Shown piece by piece: positions 1 through 7,807 of a stretch of DNA of 64,000 nt. The position numbers were made by a program, and so were the translations under genes. The first letter of the stretch is position 1; every line of letters starts with the position of its first letter. The notes under the pieces are model-generated. The model was not told where the DNA came from. It saw only the letters and a program-made list of their open reading frames with translations, and made no database searches. This DNA is from an uncultured Clostridium sp. (GTDB lineage Bacteria > Bacillota > Clostridia > Clostridiales > Clostridiaceae), in contig NZ_CAMTIG010000002.1 in NCBI RefSeq assembly GCF_947072515.1, positions 107,779 through 171,778 on the forward strand. The letters run 5' to 3'.

Positions 1-1
1 A

Positions 2-436
2 AATCCTCAATTATTAGCAGCTTTAAGCGGACAAAGTTCATCAAGTATGACAATTCAAGTATTTATAATAATTTCAGTAGCAATGAGTATAGCAGGAGTA
101 CTTGCGGTATCAGTAATGCAAAAATCAAAACAAATTGGTATATTAAAAGCAATGGGTATCAGAAATAGTGGTGCAGCGGCAATATTCATATATCAAGGTG
201 GAATACTAGGAGTTATTGGAGCAATAGTAGGTGGAATATTGGGAATAGGCTTATTCGAAGCATTCTCAAATCTTATAAGAACTCCATCAGGAGCAGCTAT
301 TGTAACAGGACACATATATGTAGGATACTTATTTGTAAGTATGATAATAGCAATAATAGTAGCGATTTTAGCAGCAGTATTTGCAGCTTCTAAGTCATTA
401 AAATTAGATCCAATGGAAGTTATTAGAAATAACTAA
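2..436 (+). CDS. FtsX-like ABC transporter permease, C-terminal part
   Basis: Partial gene cut by the left edge; the frame is open from base 2, upstream of the first visible ATG at 47. The 144 or so visible residues contain three hydrophobic segments in the pattern of the C-terminal FtsX/MacB domain. Between the first and second is a short basic loop (KSKQIGILKAMG) typical of FtsX-type permeases, and the protein ends in the usual cytoplasmic tail SLKLDPMEVIRNN. Proteins of this family are the membrane subunits of LolCDE/MacB-type exporters or mechanotransmitters. The ATPase gene follows 12 bp downstream with a good AAGGAGG site, so the two form one complex. The substrate cannot be read from the sequence. 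Confidence 0.9.
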   Translation, partial: NPQLLAALSGQSSSSMTIQVFIIISVAMSIAGVLAVSVMQKSKQIGILKAMGIRNSGAAAIFIYQGGILGVIGAIVGGILGIGLFEAFSNLIRTPSGAAIVTGHIYVGYLFVSMIIAIIVAILAAVFAASKSLKLDPMEVIRNN

Positions 437-448
437 GGAGGTATAAAA

Positions 449-1132
449 ATGGAAGTTTTAAATTTAAAAAATATAAATAGAGTTTACGGTGATAAAGTTA
501 AGACACAAGTTTTATTTGATATAAATGTTAGTATAGAAGAAGGTGAGTTTGTTTCAATAATAGGACAAAGTGGTAGTGGTAAATCTACTATGATGAATAT
601 TATGGGAACGTTAGATACTCCAACATCAGGTGAAGTTTATATAAATGGACAAAGAACTGATCAAATGAGTAAAAATGAACTTGCAAGAGTTAGAAATGAA
701 GATATAGGATTTATATTTCAGTTCCACTATCTTTTACCTGAATTCACAGTATTAGAAAATGTTTTAATGCCTTATAGAATATCAGGAAAGAAAGTAACTC
801 AAGAAGTATTAGATAGAGCGGAAAAGCTTCTTGAAATAGTTAATTTAACAAGTGTAAAAAATAATAAAGCTACTGATTTATCAGGTGGACAACAGCAAAG
901 AGGAGCTATTGCAAGAGCTTTAATAAATAATCCTAAGATAATATTAGGAGATGAACCAACAGGTAACTTAGATTCAAATACAACAGAAGAAGTTTACAAT
1001 CTTTTAAGAGAAATAAACAAAGAATTTAAAACAACTTTTGTAATAATAACTCATGACAATAGAATTGCAGCAAAAGCAGATAGAGTTATTACAGTAAGTG
1101 ATGGAAAAATAACAGAAGATGTAAAAAAATAA
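449..1132 (+). CDS. ABC transporter ATP-binding protein (LolD/MacB type)
   Basis: A 227-residue ATPase of the LolD/MacB/FtsE class. Walker A is GQSGSGKS near residue 39, the Q-loop is FIFQFHYLLPEFTVLENV, the signature is LSGGQQQR near 145, Walker B is IILGDEPTGNLDS and the switch histidine is in ITHD. The LLPEFTVLENV stretch after the Q-loop is characteristic of LolD-like ATPases. It follows the FtsX-like permease by 12 bp with an AAGGAGG site and is the last gene of the operon, closed by a strong hairpin terminator. Energises the partner permease; the substrate (lipoprotein, peptide or drug) is unknown. Confidence 0.92.
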   Translation: MEVLNLKNINRVYGDKVKTQVLFDINVSIEEGEFVSIIGQSGSGKSTMMNIMGTLDTPTSGEVYINGQRTDQMSKNELARVRNEDIGFIFQFHYLLPEFTVLENVLMPYRISGKKVTQEVLDRAEKLLEIVNLTSVKNNKATDLSGGQQQRGAIARALINNPKIILGDEPTGNLDSNTTEEVYNLLREINKEFKTTFVIITHDNRIAAKADRVITVSDGKITEDVKK

Positions 1133-1140
1133 AAGGATTT

Positions 1141-1176
1141 ATAGCTGGCCATATTTATGGTCAGCTATATTTTTTT
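1141..1176 (+). terminator. Rho-independent terminator of the ABC operon
   Basis: Twelve-bp stem (1141-1152 with 1157-1168, one G-U pair), ATTT loop, then a run of T. Confidence 0.88.
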
Positions 1177-1282
1177 GCAGAATATAGGAAGAGTTTCTTG
1201 AATAAAGTTAAAAATAGCTATTTAAAAGTTTCAATAAAATTGGAACTTTATTTCTTTGTGAAAATATATAAATGAATATAGG

Positions 1283-1298
1283 AGTATAATGTTATACT
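1283..1298. promoter_or_regulatory. 16-nt palindrome overlapping a TATAAT, upstream of merR
   Basis: AGTATAATGTTATACT is a dyad with perfect 7-bp arms and a 2-nt centre. It contains a TATAAT (1285-1290) that can serve as the -10 for the MerR gene starting at 1328. A regulator bound here would cover the -10, so autoregulation is a reasonable inference. No convincing -35 at 17-20 bp was seen. Confidence 0.45.
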
Positions 1299-1327
1299 AT
1301 AGAGTAATAAACAAAGGAGGAATAGTG

Positions 1328-2008
1328 ATGGAAGAAAAATATTATAAACCAAAAGAAATTGCAGAAATGCTAGGAATTACTGTGAGAACTCTTCAATATT
1401 ATGATAAAGTAGATGTTTTAAAACCTAGCTATAAAAATGATAAAGGCTATAGATTTTATACAAATGATGATATAAAAGAGCTAAGAAAAATTATATCGCT
1501 TAAGTTTTTAGGATTTTCCATAGAGGAAATAAAAAAAATTCTCCATTCTGATTCTGATAAAAATATAGGTAGATTAAAAGAGAAAAAAAGAATTTTAGAA
1601 CATGAAATAAGAAAACTAAGTATTATAAATGAATGCTTAGAAAGTCTTGATAATATAAAACATGAAAATGAAATCGATTGGCTTAAGATTACAGGAAGTA
1701 TAAAAGCTAAAAGAATAGAAAATCATAAAGAACTTTATAGTGAAAATATTAAAGATAGAGAAAAACATGGGGATTTACATATGGCATTAATGGGGATATT
1801 AATGGATGTGCTAAAAAGCAAAGGTGAAGAAGAGGAAAAAGAAGTAAATAAGCTTAGAGAACATATGAATAAAATGAGTAATAGTGAAAATGGATTAGAG
1901 GTAATTCTAGAAAATCTTAGAGATATGCAAGATATGCCAGGAAAAATTAGAGGATTACCTACTAAAGATGCAATGACAATTGTGGAAAAAATAGAAAAAT
2001 ATAAATAA
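1328..2008 (+). CDS. MerR family transcriptional regulator
   Basis: A 226-residue MerR regulator. Start chosen at ATG 1328, which has an AAAGGAGG site at 1314-1321; an upstream ATG at 1289 in the same frame has no such site. The N-terminal winged helix is intact (YYKPKEIAEMLGITVRTLQY, then DKVDVLKP and GYRFYTNDDIKEL), followed by the helix with LKFLGFSIEEIKKIL and a charged coiled-coil dimerisation region near residues 75-105. The remaining roughly 120 residues are Lys/Glu-rich and match no ligand domain that I recognise. No cysteine pair suggests metal sensing. The palindrome at 1283-1298 may be its own operator; other targets are unknown. Confidence 0.88.
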   Translation: MEEKYYKPKEIAEMLGITVRTLQYYDKVDVLKPSYKNDKGYRFYTNDDIKELRKIISLKFLGFSIEEIKKILHSDSDKNIGRLKEKKRILEHEIRKLSIINECLESLDNIKHENEIDWLKITGSIKAKRIENHKELYSENIKDREKHGDLHMALMGILMDVLKSKGEEEEKEVNKLREHMNKMSNSENGLEVILENLRDMQDMPGKIRGLPTKDAMTIVEKIEKYK

Positions 2009-2080
2009 TTCTTTAGTAATTTATAAGAATTATGTAAAATAGAGATATAAGAAAATTTAAATAAAAATGGAGTGATAAGA

Positions 2081-3295
2081 GTGAAAAGAGTAGATGAAAG
2101 ATTTTTAGAATATATAAAAATGGACACTAAATCAAATGAAGAAAGTTCAACTGTACCAACAACAAAAGGCCAATTAGAGCTTGGGAAAGTTTTAGTTAAA
2201 GAATTAAAAGAAATTGGATTAGTAGATGTAGAACAAGATGAAAAGGGATATATATATGCTACATTAAAAGGAAATAAAGAGGGAGTTAAAACTGTTGGAT
2301 TTATATCACATATGGATACAGCACCAGATATGGATGGAAAGTGTGTAAATCCTCAGATAATAAAGAATTATGATGGTGGAGTAATAAAATTAAATGATAA
2401 ATTTTCATTAGACCCAAAAGAATCACCAGAAATGAAAAGTTATGTAGGAAAAACTTTAATAACAACTGATGGAAAGACACTTTTAGGAGCAGATGATAAG
2501 GCTGGAATATCTGAAATAATGACAGCTATGGAATATTTAGTAGCACACCCAGAAATAAAACATGGAGATATTAAAGTTGGATTTACTCCAGATGAAGAAG
2601 TAGGAAGAGGAGCAGACTACTTCAATGTTGAAAAATTTAATGCTGATTTTGCTTATACAATAGATGGTGGACGTATTGGAGAACTTGAATATGAAAACTT
2701 TAATGCAGCAGGTGTTAAGGTGAAAATAAAGGGAAAGAATGTTCATCCAGGATATGCAAAAGATAAGATGGTTAACTCACAAATGTTAGCATATGAATTT
2801 CTTTCAATGCTTCCATTAAATGAAGTACCAGAAAAAACTGATAATTATGAAGGATTCTCACATTTAATTAGTATAAATGGTGAAGTCGAAGAAACTAATA
2901 TGGTATTTATCGTAAGAGATTTCTTTGATGAATCTTATGAAAAAAGAAAAGAAGATTTCAGAAAAGCAGAAAAAGCTTTAAATGAAAAGTATGGTAATAG
3001 AGTAGATGTTACTATAACAGATCAATATAAAAACATGAAGGAAATGGTTGAGCCAGAATTCCATATAGTTGAAACAGCAGAAGAAGCTATGAAAATGGCA
3101 GATATAGTTCCAGAAATTAGACCAATCAGAGGTGGAACTGATGGAGCTAGACTTTCATTTATGGGATTACCTTGCCCTAACATATTTACTGGAGGAGAAA
3201 ACTTCCACGGAAGATTTGAATATGTTGTAATAGAATCAATGGAAAAAGCAGTAGAAACTGTAGTTAATATAGCAAAATTATATGGTGAAAAATAA
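2081..3295 (+). CDS. pepT: Peptidase T (tripeptide aminopeptidase)
   Basis: About 404 residues, the normal length of M20B peptidase T, a cytosolic di-zinc enzyme that removes the N-terminal residue of tripeptides. Visible motifs are SHMDTAPD (first metal histidine and aspartate), LLGADDKAG (bridging aspartate), TPDEEVGRG (general base and metal glutamates), YTIDGG and the C-terminal GGTDGARLSFMG and GGENFHGRFE regions. Start chosen as GTG 2081 with GGAG at 2069-2072; a GTG at 2072 lies inside that Shine-Dalgarno site and is less likely. It stands alone between merR and a bidirectional terminator. Suits an amino-acid-fermenting anaerobe that imports peptides. Confidence 0.93.
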   Translation: MKRVDERFLEYIKMDTKSNEESSTVPTTKGQLELGKVLVKELKEIGLVDVEQDEKGYIYATLKGNKEGVKTVGFISHMDTAPDMDGKCVNPQIIKNYDGGVIKLNDKFSLDPKESPEMKSYVGKTLITTDGKTLLGADDKAGISEIMTAMEYLVAHPEIKHGDIKVGFTPDEEVGRGADYFNVEKFNADFAYTIDGGRIGELEYENFNAAGVKVKIKGKNVHPGYAKDKMVNSQMLAYEFLSMLPLNEVPEKTDNYEGFSHLISINGEVEETNMVFIVRDFFDESYEKRKEDFRKAEKALNEKYGNRVDVTITDQYKNMKEMVEPEFHIVETAEEAMKMADIVPEIRPIRGGTDGARLSFMGLPCPNIFTGGENFHGRFEYVVIESMEKAVETVVNIAKLYGEK

Positions 3296-3315
3296 ATTTT
3301 GAATGATATAAAAAG

Positions 3316-3350
3316 ATAGAGAAAGCAATTTTTAGTTGCTTTCTCTATTT
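3316..3350. terminator. Bidirectional terminator between pepT and the Lrp gene
   Basis: Perfect 13-bp stem (3316-3328 with 3336-3348) with a 7-nt loop. It is T-flanked on the plus strand, and overlaps the stop codon of the convergent minus-strand gene. Confidence 0.8.
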
Positions 3351-3761
3351 TACTTTTGACAAAGAAAGAGAGATTTGATAATTTGCAAAGGATGATACTT
3401 CCTCAATTAAAGAATTTATAAAATCAGTATTTAAAGATTCTATTTTTAATATGTAGCAACAATCAGAACTAATTCTAAAAGCTTCTACAATTTCATCATG
3501 TTTCTCGATTATGCTTAAAACATTAGAATGGTCAGCAGTATTCATGTAAAGCTTAATAAAGGCGGTTGTAGAGAATCCAAGTTTAGATTTATCAGTTTTA
3601 ATGGTGAAATTTTGAATAATACCTTCTTCAATTAATTTATTAACTCTAAATCCAACAGCCTGACCTGTCATATGTACTTTTTCACCAATTTCTTTAAAGC
3701 TTAATTTAGAATTAGTCTCTAAGATTTTTATTATATCTAAATCAATTTTATCAATATTCAT
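3345..3761 (-). CDS. Lrp/AsnC family transcriptional regulator
   Basis: A 138-residue Lrp/AsnC regulator. The N-terminal AsnC-type helix-turn-helix is clear (DKIDLDIIKILETNSKLSFK, then GEKVHMTGQAVGFRVNKLIEEGII), followed by the beta-alpha-beta ligand-binding RAM domain (roughly residues 65-138) with the HDEIVEAFRISSDCCYILKI strand-turn typical of the family. Transcribed divergently from the cysteine hydrolase at 3901. The shared intergenic region carries two short dyads, so it may control itself and the neighbour; that link is inference. The effector amino acid is unknown. Confidence 0.88.
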   Translation of the reverse strand: MNIDKIDLDIIKILETNSKLSFKEIGEKVHMTGQAVGFRVNKLIEEGIIQNFTIKTDKSKLGFSTTAFIKLYMNTADHSNVLSIIEKHDEIVEAFRISSDCCYILKIESLNTDFINSLIEEVSSFANYQISLSLSKVK

Positions 3762-3790
3762 TTTTAATCTCCTTTAAGTTTTTCAATATG

Positions 3791-3839
3791 AAAAGATTTT
3801 ATCTTTTAGTTTTTCACTAGAGAAGTGAATATAAATATG
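3791..3839. promoter_or_regulatory. Two dyads in the divergent lrp/hydrolase intergenic region
   Basis: AAAAGAT-TTT-ATCTTTT at 3791-3807 (perfect 7-bp arms) and TTCACT-AGAGA-AGTGAA at 3823-3839 (perfect 6-bp arms). A TATAAT at 3848-3853 could serve the rightward gene. The two dyads differ in sequence, so they may bind different proteins. Candidate operators only. Confidence 0.35.
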
Positions 3840-3900
3840 AAAATAGTATAATTTAATTATAGAAAAAAATAAATATAAAAGATAGTCGGAGGAAATAAAG

Positions 3901-4419
3901 ATGAAAAAAGCATTATTAATTATTGATTTACAAAATGATTATTTTGAAGGTGGAAAATTTCCTTTATGGAATACAGAAAAAACTTTAGAAAATATAGAAG
4001 AAGCTATAGATTTAGCACATAAAAATGATGTAACAATTGTACATATCCAACATGTAGCAGATCCAAGTCTTGGATTATCACCATTTTTTAATGAAGGAAC
4101 TGAAGGCGTTAAGATTCATCAAAGAATATTAGAAAAGGCATCTGAAGGAAAAGTAGTTGTAAAAACTTTTGCAGATGGTTTCTTTAAAACTGATTTAGAA
4201 AAAGTTTTATCAGAAATAGGAGCAGAAGAAATTTTAGTTTGTGGAATGATGACACAAAATTGTGTTACACATACAGCTATTTCTAAAGCAGCTGAAAAGT
4301 ACAAAGTTTCAATATTAGCAGATTGTTGCACATCTGTAAGTGAACCAATACATTTAATAGGATTAGCAGCAGTTATGACAAGAGATATAGGAATAGTTTC
4401 ATATAAAGAAATACTTTAA
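3901..4419 (+). CDS. Isochorismatase-family cysteine hydrolase
   Basis: 172 residues with the cysteine hydrolase fold of nicotinamidases and isochorismatases. The catalytic triad is visible: Asp9 in LIIDLQNDYF, Lys88 in VVKTFADGFF, and Cys121 in CGMMTQNCVTHTA, with the preceding cis-peptide region GMMT. Cytosolic, with no signal peptide. Likely hydrolyses an amide or vinyl ether; nicotinamidase is possible, but the metal-binding set typical of PncA is not obvious, so the substrate is left open. Starts with GTCGGAGG-like Shine-Dalgarno sequence. Monocistronic, divergent from the Lrp regulator, ended by a hairpin terminator. Confidence 0.88.
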   Translation: MKKALLIIDLQNDYFEGGKFPLWNTEKTLENIEEAIDLAHKNDVTIVHIQHVADPSLGLSPFFNEGTEGVKIHQRILEKASEGKVVVKTFADGFFKTDLEKVLSEIGAEEILVCGMMTQNCVTHTAISKAAEKYKVSILADCCTSVSEPIHLIGLAAVMTRDIGIVSYKEIL

Positions 4420-4462
4420 ATAAAATCTATAATAATATTATTAAAAATAATATAGAAGATTG

Positions 4463-4500
4463 AAGACAGGACATTTTATTAAGATGTCTTGTCTTTATTT
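4463..4500 (+). terminator. Terminator of the cysteine hydrolase gene
   Basis: Twelve-bp stem (4463-4474 with 4484-4495, one G-U pair), 9-nt loop, then a T-rich TTTATTT tail. Confidence 0.75.
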
Positions 4501-4509
4501 ATAAAATTC

Positions 4510-4567
4510 TTTATTGTCACCCTTTATATAAAAATAGGTTGACAATAAAAGAGGGAGAAGATAATAT
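4510..4567 (+). promoter_or_regulatory. BirA operator overlapping the bioY promoter
   Basis: The arms TTTATTGTCACCC (4510-4522) and GGTTGACAATAAA (4537-4549) are inverted copies with one mismatch, separated by 14 bp. This fits the known BirA operator form TTGT(C/T)AACC-N14-16-GGTT(A/G)ACAA. The right arm contains the -35 TTGACA (4539-4544), and TAATAT (4562-4567) lies 17 bp further as the -10, so BirA-biotinyl-AMP bound here would block RNA polymerase. Start of bioY is 29 bp beyond the -10. Confidence 0.85.
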
Positions 4568-4596
4568 GAATATATAATTAAGTTAAAAGGAGTAAA

Positions 4597-5145
4597 ATGA
4601 TGAAAACTAGAGATTTAATTCTTTGTGCAGTTTTTGCTGCAATAATAGCAGTTTTAGCACAAATATCAATACCCCTTCCAGGAGGAGTTCCACTGACAAT
4701 GCAAACATTAGCAGTTGGACTTGCAGGAGTTATACTAAAGAGTAAAAAGGGATTCATTTCAGTTTTAATATATATTCTTATGGGAACTATAGGAATACCT
4801 GTATTTGCAAATTTTACTGGAGGAATAGGTATAGTATTAGGGCCAACAGGAGGATTTATAATAGCTTTTCCTATAATGGCATTTATAATAGGATTAGTTT
4901 CTGAAAAGACTAATAAAAGATATTTAATTTTTATAGGGTTTTTTATTGGTACTTTAGTTACTTATACTATAGGAACAATACAGTTTTCAATAGTAACAGG
5001 GGAGAGTATTTATAAAGGAATTTTATTATGTGTAGCACCATTTATAGTAACTGATTTGATAAAAGGCACTTTAGTAAGTGTATTAGGAGAAACATTAAAA
5101 GAGCATAAAGGAATAAAGAGGATATTAAATTATGATAGAGCTTAG
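4597..5145 (+). CDS. bioY: Biotin ECF transporter S component BioY
   Basis: A 182-residue integral membrane protein with about six hydrophobic segments and the BioY family signature: an N-terminal PLPGGVPLTMQTLAVGLAG stretch, then GTIGIPVFANFTGG and LGPTGGFIIAFP. BioY is the substrate-binding subunit of the energy-coupling-factor biotin importer and uses a shared EcfA/EcfT module encoded elsewhere. The BirA operator over its promoter is independent evidence that biotin is the substrate. The start is ATG 4597 or the adjacent ATG 4600 after an AAAAGGAG site. It overlaps the next gene by 14 bp, so the two are translationally coupled. Confidence 0.95.
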   Translation: MMKTRDLILCAVFAAIIAVLAQISIPLPGGVPLTMQTLAVGLAGVILKSKKGFISVLIYILMGTIGIPVFANFTGGIGIVLGPTGGFIIAFPIMAFIIGLVSEKTNKRYLIFIGFFIGTLVTYTIGTIQFSIVTGESIYKGILLCVAPFIVTDLIKGTLVSVLGETLKEHKGIKRILNYDRA

Positions 5146-5512
5146 ACCACATCATATTCTTTGTATACAGAATTATAAAGGTAAGGGATATAGTGATGAA
5201 TTTACTTACAATATGGAAAAAGTTATAGAAAAGTTAAAAGTAGAAGATAAAGTTAAAATTATATTTAAAGAAGATGACATATGTCATAAATGTCCTAATA
5301 AAAAAGAAAAGGATGAATGTATTACAACAGATAAAGTTAAAGAGATAGATAAGAAAGTTATTAAATATTTTCATATAGAAGAAAAAATATATGTTTATTC
5401 AAAATTAAATAAGGAAATAAGAATAAATATAAATGAAGAAATGAAAAAAGATATATGCGGATGTTGTGAATGGTACATCAAGAAAGTTTGTTTTAATGAG
5501 AAAATAAATTAA
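5132..5512 (+). CDS. DUF1284 domain protein, cysteine-rich
   Basis: 126 residues. Starts with the LRPHHILCIQNYKGKGYS segment typical of the DUF1284 family and has seven or more cysteines, grouped as ICHKCPNK, ECIT and ICGCCEWY, which suggests iron-sulfur or zinc binding. No membrane segment. It overlaps bioY by 14 bp and so is co-transcribed under the BirA operator. That hints at a link to biotin or to an Fe-S enzyme such as biotin synthase, but the link is inference and the family has no assigned function that I know. Confidence 0.8.
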   Translation: MIELRPHHILCIQNYKGKGYSDEFTYNMEKVIEKLKVEDKVKIIFKEDDICHKCPNKKEKDECITTDKVKEIDKKVIKYFHIEEKIYVYSKLNKEIRININEEMKKDICGCCEWYIKKVCFNEKIN

Positions 5513-5602
5513 TTTTAGAGATTATTAAAAATAAATTTAAATTAGTATGAGAAGTATAGTGCTATAATAAATTTACATAAGATGTAGGATGGGAGAAAAA
5601 AT

Positions 5603-5851
5603 ATGAGTAATCCAAAAGTACAAAAGCATAGTCCTAAAAGAGCTACAATCACGTGGTTTATATCAATTATTGTTTTTATTGTTGCATTGATTATATGTAA
5701 ATTACTTCAGCATACTACTAATGAGTTTGTTAGTATTATAGCAGCAATTATAAATTTAATAGGAGATTTAGCGTTATCATCATTTGTAATTATGTTTGTA
5801 ATTAGTATAGTTATGGGAATGGATAATACTAAAGCTGTAAAAAAAAGATAA
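5603..5851 (+). CDS. Small two-helix membrane protein of unknown function
   Basis: 82 residues: a basic N-terminus (residues 1-13), a hydrophobic segment at about 15-37, a second at about 43-70, and a basic C-terminus. Good GGGAG Shine-Dalgarno site upstream of ATG 5603. It is flanked by its own terminator, so probably a single-gene unit. I do not recognise a family. Confidence 0.7.
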   Translation: MSNPKVQKHSPKRATITWFISIIVFIVALIICKLLQHTTNEFVSIIAAIINLIGDLALSSFVIMFVISIVMGMDNTKAVKKR

Positions 5852-5852
5852 T

Positions 5853-5889
5853 AAAAAGATGTATTCTAAATAAAAGAATACATCTTTTT
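5853..5889. terminator. Bidirectional terminator
   Basis: Perfect 15-bp stem (5853-5867 with 5875-5889) with A-run on the left and T-run on the right. Serves both the small membrane protein gene and the convergent MFS gene. Confidence 0.9.
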
Positions 5890-5890
5890 A

Positions 5891-7066
5891 TTATTCAATA
5901 TATAAAGCAGCTATTATAATTATTGAAATAGATCCAATAATAAGTAAAATAAAAGCTAACGACTTAAAGTTTGTCCATAAAATCCCTAAAATAGAAGCAC
6001 CGATAAAGTTTCCAATAAAGAGAGAGGTATTGACAATTCCATTAACAAGACCACGAAAATTATCTTTGGCAATTTTATTTGCAATTACCGGAATAACTGT
6101 AGTTAATATATTAAATGCAGTGAAAAGAAAAAAAGTACCTAAACCAACTGTTATTAATGATTTCCCATCTAATAAAATAATAATTGAAATAAGCATACAA
6201 ATACCTGATAGAAGAGTAATTCTTTTTGTATGACCACTATTTAAAAAGCGACTTGATTTTTTCATTATAACTAATGACAGTAATATAGCAGGAGTGAAGA
6301 CAATCCACATTTTATCTTGACCAATTAATTTGTCTAAATATTGAGGAACTATAAAGAATCCAGCAACACCAACAAACTGTGTCATGAAGGCTATAATCAA
6401 AAAACCAATAAAAGCTTTATGAGGAACTAAATTATGTACATATTCTTTTTTTTCATTTTTATCTAAAACTATTTTTTTAGATTTTGTAGAAAGGTGTTCT
6501 TTATCATCTTTTAAAAAAATTATTAAACTTATACCAACGATAACTAAAATAATTGATAGTAAGTACATTTCTTTAATTGACATAAAATCTCTTAGCACTG
6601 GACCAAAACCTAAAGAGATGGCAGAAAAAATACCAACAATAACGCTAACTAAGCTTATTGCTTCTATTCGTTTTTCACCTTTAATTAAGTTAGATAAAAG
6701 AGCATAACCAGCCCCAACAATAGCACCAGAACCTTGCAGTGCACGACCAAGCATAAACATATAAGCATTATTAGAAAATAATATAATTAATAGTCCAACA
6801 AGTAATAAGGATAAACCTATGAGAATAACACGCTTATTACCTAGTTTATCACCTAAATTACCAAAAGGAATTTGGAAAAGGCCCTTACTTAAACTAGTTA
6901 AACCAAGACAAATACCACCGAGGGCTAAAGTTCCATAAGTTAAACTTGCAGTATAACTAGCAATGAATGGAGTAACTATTCCTACAGCAATTTGTCTCAT
7001 TCCTAAAATAAGTCCGAGGACAATAATTAAAATAAATTCTTTTTTCGAAAAAATACCTGTTTTCAT
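5891..7066 (-). CDS. Major facilitator superfamily transporter
   Basis: 391 residues with about 12 hydrophobic segments. The MFS loop 2-3 motif is present as GNLGDKLGNKRVILIG, preceded by the LGLTSLSKGLFQIPFG helix, and the motif-C-like GAGYALLSNLI follows. A charged central loop near residues 190-215 divides the two six-helix halves. This pattern fits drug/proton antiporters (DHA1 class), but the substrate is unknown. Single gene with a TAAGGAG site upstream of its ATG at 7066. Confidence 0.85.
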   Translation of the reverse strand: MKTGIFSKKEFILIIVLGLILGMRQIAVGIVTPFIASYTASLTYGTLALGGICLGLTSLSKGLFQIPFGNLGDKLGNKRVILIGLSLLLVGLLIILFSNNAYMFMLGRALQGSGAIVGAGYALLSNLIKGEKRIEAISLVSVIVGIFSAISLGFGPVLRDFMSIKEMYLLSIILVIVGISLIIFLKDDKEHLSTKSKKIVLDKNEKKEYVHNLVPHKAFIGFLIIAFMTQFVGVAGFFIVPQYLDKLIGQDKMWIVFTPAILLSLVIMKKSSRFLNSGHTKRITLLSGICMLISIIILLDGKSLITVGLGTFFLFTAFNILTTVIPVIANKIAKDNFRGLVNGIVNTSLFIGNFIGASILGILWTNFKSLAFILLIIGSISIIIIAALYIE

Positions 7067-7247
7067 TAAAAAATCTCCTTAGTATTAATATGAATTTTGT
7101 AAAGATACAGTTATATTATATAAAGGTTATTGAAATATAGTAGGGGAAATTTTGAAAGTATACAGATTGTTAAAAAATAATTAAGTGTAGCAGTAGTAAA
7201 TGAATTTACATAGAATATAGTAACTTAATAAAAGTGATGTGAGCTAA

Positions 7248-7664
7248 ATGAAAAGTGGGTTGAAAGATTTTATTAGACATTTGAAAAAATTAATTTCTGA
7301 ATCCTATATAACATCAAGATTTTTACTTTTAATAGGTGGGATTGCTTTTATTATGATAGGAATATCAGTTTTTAAATCAGATTTAGATGCAAATGGAAAT
7401 TTAGCTACAATAAGAACTGCTTTTTCATCTATAATTGGGTTTGTTTTAGAGAAAACTAGTAGAAAGATGATATGTACGGAAACATCAATAATGCTTAAAA
7501 ACTATTGTGTAGGTATATTGTGTATAAGTATGATTTTAATTATTGGATTATCTGTAATATTTGAAATTAATATGAATAATCCATCATTAATCCTATTTAA
7601 AAATTTACTTTTTTCAGGAATAGGCTTTCTTATAAGCTCTACAAAAGAATGTGAATATGAATAA
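7248..7664 (+). CDS. Membrane protein of unknown function
   Basis: 138 residues with hydrophobic segments at roughly 24-43, 55-70 (weak), 87-107 and 115-130, and a basic N-terminus. The ribosome binding site before ATG 7248 is weak (GTGATGTGAG), so the start is less certain. No family recognised. A strong terminator follows immediately. Confidence 0.65.
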   Translation: MKSGLKDFIRHLKKLISESYITSRFLLLIGGIAFIMIGISVFKSDLDANGNLATIRTAFSSIIGFVLEKTSRKMICTETSIMLKNYCVGILCISMILIIGLSVIFEINMNNPSLILFKNLLFSGIGFLISSTKECEYE

Positions 7665-7669
7665 AAAAA

Positions 7670-7702
7670 TATAGTTGTAGATTTTTCTACAACTATATTT
7701 TT
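7670..7702 (+). terminator. Terminator of the membrane protein gene
   Basis: Twelve-bp stem TATAGTTGTAGA/TCTACAACTATA (7670-7681 with 7686-7697) followed by a T-run and preceded by an A-run. Confidence 0.88.
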
Positions 7703-7807
7703 ATTTTATAAAAATAATACACAAAATGGCAAAGATACAATTAATAGAAATTACACAATTATTTGTTAAAATGAAATAAAACGTTTAGAAGTAGGAGGAA
7801 TGACATT

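Noticed and set aside
1735..2127. Minus-strand frame across merR and pepT
   Set aside because: Opposite two well-supported genes, with no family similarity and no start signals; a composition artefact.
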